This document shows positions 32,850 to 42,569 of a stretch of DNA of 64,000 bases, piece after piece (the stretch's first letter is position 1; each line of letters begins with the position of its first letter). A model generated the notes under the pieces. It saw only the letters and a list, made by a program, of their open reading frames with translations, did no database searches and was not told the DNA's origin. This DNA is from Aedes albopictus. Its lineage: Eukaryota > Arthropoda > Insecta > Diptera > Culicidae. The position numbers and the translations under genes are program-made. Where the stretch lies: contig NC_085137.1 in the NCBI RefSeq assembly GCF_035046485.1, forward strand, positions 477,053,396 through 477,117,395. Direction: 5' to 3'.

Positions 32850-33640
32850 AAAGGGTTTCAAAAAATATTGTGATGGGGTCTCTAAAAATCCTCTGAAACT
32901 TCCTGAAATGCCTCCAAGATCTCCCTGAAACCCCCTCGGATCCAATGTAATGTACCTGAGAGGCTCCGAACCCCCAAAAACTCCTCCGTAACGCTTCCGT
33001 ACCGCCTCTAAATCCCATCAAAAATGCTCTGAAACTTCTCGAAATACCCTCACTCTTAAGCCCCCGTAGACCCCATGTAACGTACCTGAGAGGCTCCAAA
33101 CCCCCTGAAAACTGCTCCGTAATGCTTCCGTATCGCCTCTGAATACCGCTGAAAACACCCTGAAACATCCTGAAATGTCTTTAAGATCCCTTTAAAACCC
33201 CTCGGACCCCATGTAACTCACCTGAATCTCGAAAACTTCTCCGTAATGCTTCCGTAACTCCTTTGATCCCACCGAAAATGCTATGAAACTTCCGGAAATG
33301 CCTCTAAAACCCCCCTCAAACCTCTCTGGATCCCGAGTAACGCACCTGAGACGATCTGAAACCCCCAAAACTCCTGGGTAACGCTTCCGTGACGCCTCTG
33401 AATCTCGCCGAACTTGCTCTGAAACCGTTGGACCCCATGTAACGCACTTAAGACGCTCCGAAACCTCAAGAACTTCTTCGCAAAGCTTCCGTAACGCCTC
33501 TGAATCCCGCCGAAAATGATCTGAAACTTCCTGAAATGCCTCCAAAATCTCCCTTAAACCCCCTAGAACCCCATGTAACTCATCCGATACCCTCCGAAAC
33601 CACCGAAAACGCATGCGTAACGACTCTGACTCCCACCATG
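32850..33640 (-). repeat. ~130-bp C-rich tandem repeats, six units
   Basis: CCCCATGTAACGCACCTGAG and variants recur near 32943, 33073, 33209, 33332, 33433 and 33572, at intervals of about 101-139 bases. Each unit also has CTCCGTAACGCTTCCGTA, CGCCTCTGAATCCC and CTGAAACTTCCTGAAATGCC. A matching unit on the opposite strand lies at 61580-61720. The minus-strand open frames reading EALRKR and SYMGSEG are by-products of the repeat. Confidence 0.9.
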
Positions 33641-34270
33641 TTATGAAAAGCTTACACTCTCAGCTTTCTAGTGGTGAGTTCAGATTTGAAATCGGTCGTT
33701 GCGAACACAGTGAAAATCGCGGTTTAATGATAACATTCAAAAAGGCGACCAAATCCAAGATGTCTGCCAAAAATTTTTCAACTTCAAATGAAAGGTCTAT
33801 ACCTTCCCTTCATAGAAATGTGAAGTTGTGTATATGTTGCAACATTAATTTTTGAGATATTATGCGATAAATTACGCGCAATTTGATGAAAAACCGTCAT
33901 TTTTGTCACCTTGTCAGCCTCTTGGCAAACGAGGGGTCCATCAATTTAACCTGACCAATATGATTTTCATCCTTTTATTATCATATTCTAGTGAATAAGC
34001 AAAAAAAATTTTGAAAACCTAGACATTATGTAAATGGCGACCTGATTTCAGCGAGACTTACCCTACATGATTTAGGTCGGTACGACAAAAGAGAGAGAAA
34101 AAGCGTTTTGAAATGTGTTGGAGTGTTTTTTTTTTACGGGACGGTGTCAAGCACATTTTTTCATTGCAGAAAGCAACGAATAGCATTTGTAAACTAGACG
34201 AGCTCGTAGAATGAAACAAAATATAATATCAGTGCAGTTTGGTTTTCTATTCCGCAGAACTGTTACATGT
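33641..34270. other. Unassigned stretch
   Basis: No recognisable motif. It contains AAAGGCGACCAAATCCAAGA and a T run at 34127. Composition is ordinary. Confidence 0.4.
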
Positions 34271-34343
34271 TCTGTGGTTTAGTTGGTTAATGCACCCGTT
34301 TAGCGAATACGTGTTCGTGGGTTCGAATCCCAGCTGAACGCGA
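34271..34343 (+). pseudogene. tRNA-like sequence, degenerate
   Basis: TGGTTTAGTTGG fits the A box and GGTTCGAATCC the B box perfectly, in a 73-base frame. The acceptor arm (TGTTCTG with CTGAACG) and the T arm pair with one or two mismatches. The anticodon stem (CCCGT with ATACG) is poor; the loop would give AGC (Ala). The weak anticodon stem argues for a pseudogene or SINE head rather than a working tRNA gene. No clear SINE body follows. Confidence 0.5.
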
Positions 34344-34625
34344 TTTTCTAACAGATGCATTTCTAAATTTGGTGAAATTGATTGAGCTTCAGCCTAGTTC
34401 AACACTACGGAAAATCCTCGCTCGTCGTATGGAGCGCAAACGCGGTGCAGCTTGAGGATCAAACAGGCGCACGTCCTGAAAGCTTTACCCTATGTGTTGC
34501 TATTTTATTCATTTTGGATTATCTCTTGGATTATCTTCTCTTAAAATTTGTAATGGTGTGTAAGTGTGTAGTATTCCAGTGTAAGTGGTATTGAGGTTGT
34601 CTACGTCAGTTCTATAGTTTACTGT
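34344..34625. other. Unassigned stretch beside the tRNA-like sequence
   Basis: No motif found. It separates the tRNA-like sequence from the 3' end of the Penelope-like element. Confidence 0.35.
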
Positions 34626-35700
34626 ATTAGTCTAATTTGAGATGTGACACATCTCCAATATATGCAGACCTGAAGCTTTCCTTGTTTAATCTTGATCTAG
34701 TATGATTTTTTTTTTCATTTAGGTCGAATTCATGATCACGATCAATTGTGTGTTCCATAAGTGCAATAATTTCCTTAACACTGCCTAGCTCACCGTTTTA
34801 ATATGGTGTGTTTACATCTGCAAGTTGTTTGTATTTGTTGATGATTGTTTGATGCCCACTGAGTCTTGTTATAAGTTTTTTTGTCATTCCTAAGTATGCC
34901 ATCTCACAGTTTTTACATGGGATGGTGTAGATAACAAGAGGGTGAAAACAGTGGAATTTCAGTCGACGTTCGGAGGCCATGGGATTTGAGTACCAGAATG
35001 TATTTAGCGTTTGTTCTTCATGGTATGTCAGGAGGATATCTTAAAATGATGGTTATTGACGACTTCTATTTTCACCGTAAATGGGTAGTGGGGATACTAC
35101 AAGGGATACTAACTATTTCAGATGTCCAATACAGTTTGTACCTGGTGCTTCGGTAGAGCTAGTATTAGGTCATCTATAAACCTTTTTCAAAACTGGTACA
35201 GGTCGGACTCGATTATCCGTAGTCGGGTTCTGAAGCTTCCAAACATATATCTAGCAAACGCCAAGCTTCATTAGCTTAAGGACAAAGTATTTGGAGTATA
35301 TTGCTCAACATTTCTAGAGCACCGTTTTTTGAGCCGTTGAACGGATTTGGATGAAAATGCATCACGCTGTTGACAATCACTGAACAATTAGCGTGATGCA
35401 TTTTCATCCAAATGCGTTCAACGGTTCTAAAAAAACGGTGCTCTAGAAATTTAGAGCTATGTACTCCAAATACCTTGTCCTTAAATTTTGAATGATTACT
35501 AATCAAAATTAATTTGACGAAATGCCAGCATTTTGAAAATGATTTGTCGGGTACGTGAAGGTTAATGACTGTTTTGATGCTTCTACGTTTTTCGAGACTT
35601 GGTTGGGCCAACATGTTAGGCACCACCGGTCACGGCGGTGTATGTTTGGTTTGTGTGCTTTGGATTGGTCGTATATCTTGTCTTGGGGCATTCTGAAGTA
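34626..35700 (-). pseudogene. Penelope-like element, RT tail and GIY-YIG endonuclease
   Basis: Minus-strand readings, 5' to 3': an N-terminal-type segment with RRDRWCLTCWPNQ (about 35640-35590); RFIDDLILALPKHQVQTVLD (about 35190-35130), containing the paired aspartates of RT; then VIYTIPCKNCEMAYLGMTKK (about 34935-34870), a GIY-YIG nuclease core in Penelope style, followed by ITRLSGHQTIINKYKQL. ELGSVKEIIALMEHTIDRDH (about 34790-34730) and SGLHILEMCHIS (about 34680-34640) complete the domain. Most of the RT fingers and palm are missing. A TTAA MITE (35280-35480) splits it. Penelope elements are the retroelements that use a GIY-YIG endonuclease, so the family call is secure. Confidence 0.88.
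35280..35480. mobile_element. TTAA-flanked hairpin MITE, 201 bp
   Basis: The arms pair along almost the whole length: GGACAAAGTATTTGGAGTA, CTAGAGCACCGTTTTTT, TTGGATGAAAATGCATCACG and complements, leaving a loop of about 20 bases. TTAA flanks both ends (35276-35279 and 35481-35484). It lies within the Penelope-like element and post-dates it. Confidence 0.93.
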
Positions 35701-35799
35701 GTAGTTTCTAGGTTCCTTGCCGATCAGATTTTTTTTTCCTGCCCTGTTGGGGAAATCAAGCCATTGCGTCCAATAAATTGAACTTTTGTGCAGATCAGA

Positions 35800-36500
35800 T
35801 AGAGATCTAACACCCGGGTGACGGTGCTGTTGTTGTGAGTCTGAAGGCTAGTCGTGGAATCTTCCGGGACAACCATGTAAGATCGATGTATAGGCCGATT
35901 TCATTCGTCAGCTGATGGGTGCTAAACTTTTCTACCGCTGGTCTAAATTCCTCTTTCTGATGGCCTTCGTTTAGGTTTCTTATGATGATATTAACGTCGT
36001 GATCATCAGTGTCATTGTTATTATTAGTGCTTCTGGAGTGAGGGTTGTGCACCTTCATCAAGCTGATGTTGAAGAATCGGCTCTTGATCCTTATGTTGCA
36101 CTTTCTTTCGTTGATCAGTCACCAACCGATCACGCGCTTCTGCATATCGCCCATTACAATGAACTGTTCCCAGCTCGCATGTGTTGCCACAGCTCTAGTA
36201 GATGGTATGATTATCTCTATATGTTCCCACCATGGATTCTGTGAGCACCTCCTGCAACGCTAGGCGCGGTCCTTCAACATATCGGCGAGTATGCGGGTGC
36301 TCCCAATGAAGCTGAGAGATCGGCAGTTCAACGTACCGAGCATCCAATGGCAAATCGTATTTTTCACAGGGATCGTTGCCGTTGGTCTCGGTTTGTATTA
36401 TTTTGTTGTTGTTTTTCATTTTTATGTTTCACGGCTGACTCGCGGGGCAGGATACCCTGGAACTCGGACGTCGATCAACCAACCACCACTAACATTCCAA
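35800..36500 (-). pseudogene. Non-LTR (RTE-like) endonuclease fragment
   Basis: The minus strand reads IKSRFFNISLMKVHNPHS, then DVNIIIRNLNEGHQKEEFRP, AVEKFSTHQLTNEIGL and DLTWLSRKIPRLAF. These match the APE-type endonuclease of the RTE-like family, whose usual forms are KIVIGDLNAxxG, EEFRPxxGxFSxHxxTNENG and LIDFA. Here the catalytic GDLNA aspartate position reads R and the NENG motif reads NEIG. It lies directly 5' (on its strand) of the Penelope-like element but is unrelated to it. It could be the missing N-terminal part of the family seen at 8.7 and 26-29 kb. Confidence 0.75.
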
Positions 36501-37133
36501 ACAGACACCTTTTGTAAGCCGTTCCTTTTGTAAAACAGTTGCTCAGGATTGCCATTCCGGACTATCCCTTCCCTGTCATCCTACAACCAAAGTTCAACTG
36601 TGGTTTATTATCGGATTTTCCCTAAAGTCGCTCGAAGCCCGAACAGGCTGCTGAGCAGAGACTAACAGATCTCAATGGGATCTAAATCACGCAAATATCG
36701 AGGCGTAAATCATGTGGATTTCTCAAGAATTTGGGCTTTTATATATATTGTGTTCTGTTTGTCAAATTTTTTATGGAAAAAATCTATTAAAGTAGGAATG
36801 GGATTGGTATATGGATAATTTACTAAAGTGACCAGATCAGAGCTCCAACGCGGGACATTAATTTGAAAAGTTCATTAAGGTGAAACCATAAACTCGCCGA
36901 CATATTTTTTATTGTTTTATTTATTTTTGTCAACGATAAAAGTTGTAAGAAGAATACTAAACACTTGTTTCTGCTACCAAGCATATTGCTCTGTGTTGTG
37001 AACTTTCGCAGAAATGGGACATACTAATAAACATTGTTTCTACAGTCTTCAAAAGAATTCTGATAATCAATCCTAGCACGCAAAATGCTTTTAAGATTTC
37101 AACACTCAATTGCTTTCAAAATTCGAAATAAGA
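36501..37133. other. Unassigned stretch
   Basis: The first 150 bases may be 5' sequence of the endonuclease fragment. The rest is AT-rich and unremarkable. Confidence 0.35.
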
Positions 37134-37143
37134 TGGTTCAAAC

Positions 37144-37404
37144 ACAGACAAACAGACGTAACACCTTGTACGATTTTCATGGAAATCCATCTACCAGTTC
37201 AAACTACCGTCACCTGGTGGAAAAGTTGCACGAATCACTGTGTTGTGTAATATCGTCAACAGAAGGCGCTAGTGTGAAACGTCAAACGCATAAAAAAACG
37301 ATGCGCGCGCCTCTGGTTGTGAAAGCCACAACTATGAAAATTTAAAATGATCGTTAAAAGCGTGGTCGATGGAAATTTCGTAAGTGTTACGTCTGTTTGT
37401 CTGT
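37144..37404. mobile_element. MITE with 9-10 bp TSD, 261 bp
   Basis: ACAGACAAACAGACGTAACA and its inverse form the ends (about 22 bp). GGTTCAAAC flanks both sides (37135-37143 and 37405-37413), extendable to TGGTTCAAAC depending on where the terminus is set. A 9-10 bp duplication excludes mariner and fits Mutator-like or unusual hAT/P-type transposition. No coding capacity. Confidence 0.93.
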
Positions 37405-37413
37405 GGTTCAAAC

Positions 37414-39250
37414 TTCGTTCACAACTGAAACAAAACTCGTTTATTACAGCATTGGTGTCTGATAAGCAGGACTTGAAATCTACAATTTTTTGAAGTTATT
37501 ATTATTCTTAAAGTGTCTGAAAATGTTTACCAATCTATCTACTGCTTGTCCAATTTTGTCCTTATATGCGTATTACTTCATTGAGTAGCTCTGATGCTTG
37601 CTTCTCTGTCAATATCGACTAACTTTTTGGATGAATAGTATTCGTTCGAACCGCCAACCAGTCAATTAACATAGTCAAAATACATTTCCGATAAATGTTT
37701 ACCATACTGGGCTTGGAAAGATTTTAACTTCGAACAATAATTTCTCCAGATTTTTCATCTGGCTGTGCTTATTTAGTAATAGAAGTAGTTTTCTACCGTT
37801 TCATGAAGTCTAAACTTGGGAGAGTTTCGTCTACTACTTTTGTAATTGTACTCTTGTCACACTCTATTTTCTTCATCGAACTGTAAAATACTACCTGACT
37901 GTGTATAAAAATCAACCACATTTTTGATATTTCTTCTTAAAAAATGCCTGGACTTCTCGATAAAAACAGATTCGACAGTTCAAACATTTCAAAAGTCGTT
38001 GTATAGCAGGCATCAAAGCTAGCCACCTAGTCGTACTGTAAACCAGAATCTTCATGTACTTTCTCGCAAAAAAAATAATCAGTGTTCGAACTCTGGCCAG
38101 ACTTGCATTCTGTCACTGGTAAGTAAATCGTTGATTTTGGATAGGCCGACTGCGGTCCAAGTCAGCGTGCGCTTGGTTGTGTCACTGTCACTTTCCTTGT
38201 TCCATCAGCACTGGACTGACTGTGATGGTGTGTGGATATCACTGATAGGCCATCTTTAAAATTTGATTAAAAATCCAAATGAAGATTTACCAAGATGATA
38301 TTTTAATATGTGGTATGAAATAACAAGTTTTGCTTGTTGGCCACCCCTCTAAATTCTGGTTTTCTATTTTAAAGTGATCTTATTCTGATGAAATCCACTA
38401 TTTGTATCATGAGCGACAACACTTTGTTAACTGATAATGGCGCTGGCTGGATGTCGGTGTAAAGCTGGAATGAATCCGATTCGGAGTCCTCGGTGCCGCC
38501 GCTGCCATCAGACGACAGCGTATCGCTTTACCCCGCAACAACAACGGCATCATGGCACAACGGCGATGGCCAGTAGTGATGGGAAAGGTCATGACTTGGC
38601 ATCATAGTGGATAGCTAAGAAGGAAGGGGAAAACGTTTTGTTTTCGCATTCTACACGCGACGCATAATCGCTTCCCTGAGGCTGAGAAATCATCATCATT
38701 GTGTGGTGGGGTGATAGTAATGGGGGAAATGCGGTAAAATTCGGTAGTATGTACTACTACTGTTGCTTTGCAGCGTTGTTATTCTGTTGACTTTCCGTTC
38801 TTGAGCGATGTTAAGGAGGACGCCCATGAAAACACTTTTTAAGGTTTCCATTTGGAGCAATGCTGAAAGAACAGCTAATTTGTCAGTATGTATTACAAAG
38901 TAACACGAACATTGGATATTCCCTTAACCCCTTCTTTCAGGTACTTGATATCGGAACGGATAGAAATCGTAGAAATGTCAAAGGACATTTTGTTGGGGTG
39001 ATTACGTGATAGTTGCTACTGGTAGTGGTGTCACACAAAAGGGTGTTTTGTTCCATACATTCACAAAGAAATGCATTGCAGAAGAACTAGACGTTCTAGA
39101 TGTTGGGTAATAGTTCCCTTATTAAGCATGTAGCTCCCATTTTCATCTTACGAAAAACAATGGATTGAAGCGCCATTTGTTTTGTTTATTATTTTTGTTA
39201 GAAGTGAACACTCATGAAATCAAAGATAATGGAATCCATCGGTGCCGTAA
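37414..39250. other. Non-repetitive stretch, no gene recognised
   Basis: Mixed-composition DNA without visible repeats. A GC-richer patch with GCCGCCGCTGCC-type runs at 38440-38600 could be old single-copy DNA. No open frame over 61 codons and no protein motif. Confidence 0.5.
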
Positions 39251-39418
39251 GGGGCTGTTCATAAACCACGTAGACCAAAATTTGGCCATCTCAGAACCCC
39301 CCAAAATCCCCCCTCGTAGACTTTTGTCCATGCAAAAATTTTGAAATTTGTATGGAGCGTAGACTTTGGCCAGACCCCCCTCCCCCTAAAAAGTCTACGT
39401 GGTTTATGAACGGCCCCT
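39251..39418. mobile_element. G/C-run MITE, second family member, 168 bp
   Basis: GGGGCTGTTCATAAACCACG plus TAGAC and its near-perfect inverse are the ends. TAA flanks both sides (39248-39250 and 39419-39421). The interior has CCCCCC runs and TTGTATGGAGCGTAGAC. It is related to 8058-8216 by the shared GGGGCTGTNCATAAACCACG end. Confidence 0.92.
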
Positions 39419-39421
39419 AAT

Positions 39422-40195
39422 CGAATTGGATGAATATGGGAGCGTGAGATTACTGATGGAAGACATATACCCTATTATTGCATTTTTTACTTCACATACT
39501 TTGTTGTTTTGATTTTGAACTCATATAGGGTATCGGGATGCTTCGTTGGCATAGTCCCCTCGTTCGGCCTATCTCAATGTAAACCAAAAACTCAAACAAA
39601 CACGCATAACTGGATATCGGAAAAGCTATGCGCCAAACAACTGTAACATTTCGTTTCAATTTAAGCACTTTGGAACATTAAAATTGAATGAAAATGTCAC
39701 TTTGTTTAGCTTTTGTAGACGCCATGATTCTTCGGCTTAGTGGGTAGTCTATACACATGATCATAAATGGCATGATTCTGGAACATTTCGAATTGACTTT
39801 TCGATAATTGAACATTTGATGCGACGGTCAAAGACGCTATTTTGAACTTGTGTATTTGTTTTCAACGAAAACACGAAATAGTTATTTTTTACAAATTGAA
39901 TGTGGGCCGAATATTGAGGACATTTTTTTCACTATGTACCCAAATCTTGACCCATCAGTAAAGTGACGCCAAAAGCAGCGATAAAAAGACGTCAAAAACA
40001 TTTTTTGCGTAAGAACCTCAAATAAAGAACAGGAAGAAAGATTTTGTGTGCGGTGACTGTAAAAATATAGCATAATAATAGGGTTGCGTTGTTTTCGTTA
40101 CTAAATTTAGAGAGAACTTTAGTTAAAGTGATTTATTTGAAGTTTTTTTGAAAATTTGGCTCCGAAAATATAATTTAAAAGTAAAATTGGTGAAC
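39422..40195. other. Unassigned AT-rich stretch
   Basis: No repeat or motif recognised. It ends at the CCGAGCAGA terminus of the next element. Confidence 0.4.
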
Positions 40196-40613
40196 CCGAG
40201 CAGAAGGGAATAGCAACAGCATAATAGAATGTGTTATTTTGGAAAAATAACTGAGTAACGGAAAGAGTTATTTTTATGTTATTTACATAACATATTCTGT
40301 TATAAACTTGTCTGTCATAAGCGGCAAAATAACAAAAATTATAACAAAAAAATGTTCCTGGAAGACCTGTTAAATAACATGTTTTGTTAGTTTCAATAAC
40401 AACTTAATAACAGCGAATTTTTTAAATATTTCAATAACAAATTTTGATATGAATAAGTTATTGATAACAATCTGAAAACAAAATTTGCTTTTTTTCTGTT
40501 ACGGATAGGAACTTCTCCAAAGTCACATATGAATTCAATGACATACGCAACAATAGGATCTATTGTTAAATGTTTCATTCATAATTGCGACGCAATTGCT
40601 GTCCCAAGCGATT

Positions 40614-40735
40614 TTGTTTTATCTGTATTAACGAGATTTTTAGCCCTAGGCTAGTTCATCTCGGGACCCACGCTTTACTTCCCTTCCGAAGGAAGAACTC
40701 ACATTTTGCGAGTTTGTCGGGAGTGGGATTCGAAT
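40614..40735 (-). mobile_element. tRNA-derived SINE type C, head missing
   Basis: The minus strand reads GATTCGAATCCCACTCCCGA (B box), TGTGAGTT-like, TCCTTC, GGGTCCCGAGATGAACTAGC and CTAGGGCTAAAAATCTCG. It matches the SINE at 60.16-60.33 kb but stops just upstream of the B box, so the A box is lost. Confidence 0.85.
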
Positions 40736-41344
40736 CTTTCGGATATTACATTCAAAAGAACACCGCCGCCGGCGGACGATACGTTACGTCTGGGACGAAT
40801 GTGGACTAGTGGGCTCATACATACTATAAAACGGAGCATAGTTAAGTCCCAGAAAAGGCGCAATATAGCGACCGAAACGTCGGATGAAAGCTTAAGAATC
40901 CATTTTTCAGTTATTCCTGCAAAGACTGAACGCCATACCTCCCAACATAACCAACAGTCGAAATTCGAAGGAATTGCTAGAAACAAATTTGATTTTTTTT
41001 TTTTAGAAACGAGAACTCGAAAGATGAATAAAGATGCACATCATACCCGCAATGGAATTGGAAGAATCGTTGCACAATTTCTTCAAAGAAATATTTTGAA
41101 AAGCTGATGAAATTCGTAAACGATTGCCGTAAACCAAAACGAAAACTTGCTCCAAATTCTTCACTAGTAGGATGTTAAGGTCAACATGACCCAGTCAGGC
41201 ACGCTACACTACGCTATCGTGGTGCAAACATTTTAACATCTTAGGAGGGTTAAACAAATATTTACTTTTCATAATTTCTAATTCAAGTGCCGATAATCAT
41301 TCAAATATTTTGCTGTACACACTACAAAAATCATTTCCGCGCCA

Positions 41345-41430
41345 AATCCGCGCGAGGGCCAAATTCCATGGGTAAATCCGCGCCAAATCCGCGAAAATCG
41401 CGAAATCCGCGGAATCCGCGAAATCCGCGC
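41345..41430. repeat. Short CCGCGAAAT tandem repeat
   Basis: AAATCCGCG units, about nine bases each, recur roughly eight times with variations. It lies within the 1.42-kb TIR element. Confidence 0.8.
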
Positions 41431-42281
41431 TGTTGTAACAACCCTGGAAATGTAATTTAAAGAAAATATACCAAGAGCACGATCATAACAAAATAAGATT
41501 GCCCAACAGAACATGTTATGGAAAGGTGATGACTTAATAAGTTAATAATAACAAACCGAGATATAAAAACAGGTTTTGTGATTCCGTTGTTATTATTTTG
41601 ATATTTTCCTCTGCTCGGGAACAAACAGAGATAATACTTCTGCAGAAATATTGAAAAAATGAGATAGTGGTTAGTGGTTCTAGTGGATGGAAAGCAATAG
41701 GCCAAAGTTGTATCCACTAATAGGCCAATCTTTGTACCATAAACCAATGTTGCATACCATCGCATCGAATCTTTTGAACTTAATTAAGTAAATTCTTGAA
41801 TATTTACGTTAGTTTACTTTCAATTGGTTAAACATGCATTGCCTAGAGTGTGTAATAGGGTCGACATATTATTTGGTCGGGGTTCTGCTAAACCGAACCA
41901 AAGACCATTTTTTGAAAAAATGAGTTTTCTTAACCATTGGATTAAGAATATGATGATCTACCTTCAGTGTAAAAATCCAGTAATACTTACAGCTCTTTGT
42001 GGAGTAAATTCAAAATATCTGTTTGGCAGAACATACAAAAAATGAAATTGCACCCAGCCAGAGTGAACTGTAAACCATTTCATAGAATCAGCGAAATATG
42101 TTAGTATTGATCTAGATCAGTGGTGTCATCGTGGTTACTCCAAGTTACTCACTGAGTAACCAGCTCTTCAGTTGAGGAAAAAAAATTTTTTTTAGCCCTC
42201 AGGATAAAAATACGCTTTTTTGAAAAACGTTTTATTTTTTTGTGCATGCCTTATTTAATGCAAGCTATAACAATATAAATA

Positions 42282-42489
42282 GGCTGAGTGTACCAGTTAT
42301 CGCCATATTTGGCCATAGTGGTTATTTGAGATAATTGCATATTTTGCATCATTTCAAGAGTTTTGATGGCAAGGTACATTTGAATGCTTGCTATTAAAAC
42401 TTTCATAATAGATCAAAGCTTGAAAACTTTCTAATTTTCCAGTATGGTCAAATAGGGAACCACTATAGCCATAACTGGTACACTTACCC
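42282..42489. mobile_element. TA-flanked MITE, 208 bp
   Basis: GGCTGAGTGTACCAGTTATC and, inverted, GGGTAAGTGTACCAGTTATG are the ends, with TA on both sides. Further pairing (GCCATA, ATAGTGGTT) extends inwards. Its layout matches the other TA|GGG elements at 8996 and 45766. Confidence 0.9.
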
Positions 42490-42569
42490 TACTAGATATT
42501 CTTCGCATCTACCGCAATATTTGCTCTATTGACGTGCAACCAATCAGAATTGTTATAAGCCGCAAACCT

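Larger units (their letters stand above)
29537..33640. mobile_element. TA element with G-rich/C-rich arrays, copy 1
   Basis: The left end TA-CACTGGAACCTGTTTTTATG matches both ends of the element at 61048-62605. The following GTGCATAAAATAAAAAAGGC then ATTTATGCATAAATTAAGTT also matches that element's inverted right end. A foldback element (29585-32249) has split the first 50 bases from the rest. Inside are a G-rich array (32400-32735), a TTAA MITE, and C-rich tandem repeats (32850-33640). I do not see the right terminus, so the limit near 33640 is only where the arrays end. Confidence 0.7.
40196..41618. mobile_element. TIR element rich in AATAACA, 1.42 kb, GAAC flanks
   Basis: CCGAGCAGAAGGGAATA and, inverted, CCGAGCAGAGGAAAATA are the ends, with GAAC on each side as a possible 4-bp duplication. 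Both arms are rich in ATAACAAAAT motifs like the element at 10.75 kb. The core holds a SINE fragment (40614-40735), unknown sequence, a small AGGATGTTAA inverted pair (41169-41245) and a CCGCGAAAT repeat. No transposase. Confidence 0.75.

Noticed and set aside
33192..33614. 140-codon minus-strand repetitive protein
   Set aside because: The repeat is the 130-bp DNA satellite. Units vary in length by non-multiples of three, so no frame is maintained.
34271..34343. Functional tRNA-Ala(AGC) gene
   Set aside because: A and B boxes are good, but the anticodon stem has about two mismatches and a wobble pair. A covariance-model score would decide.
41169..41245. AGGATGTTAA inverted pair as a separate MITE
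   Set aside because: The arms are only about 10 bases, with no target duplication; too weak to call.
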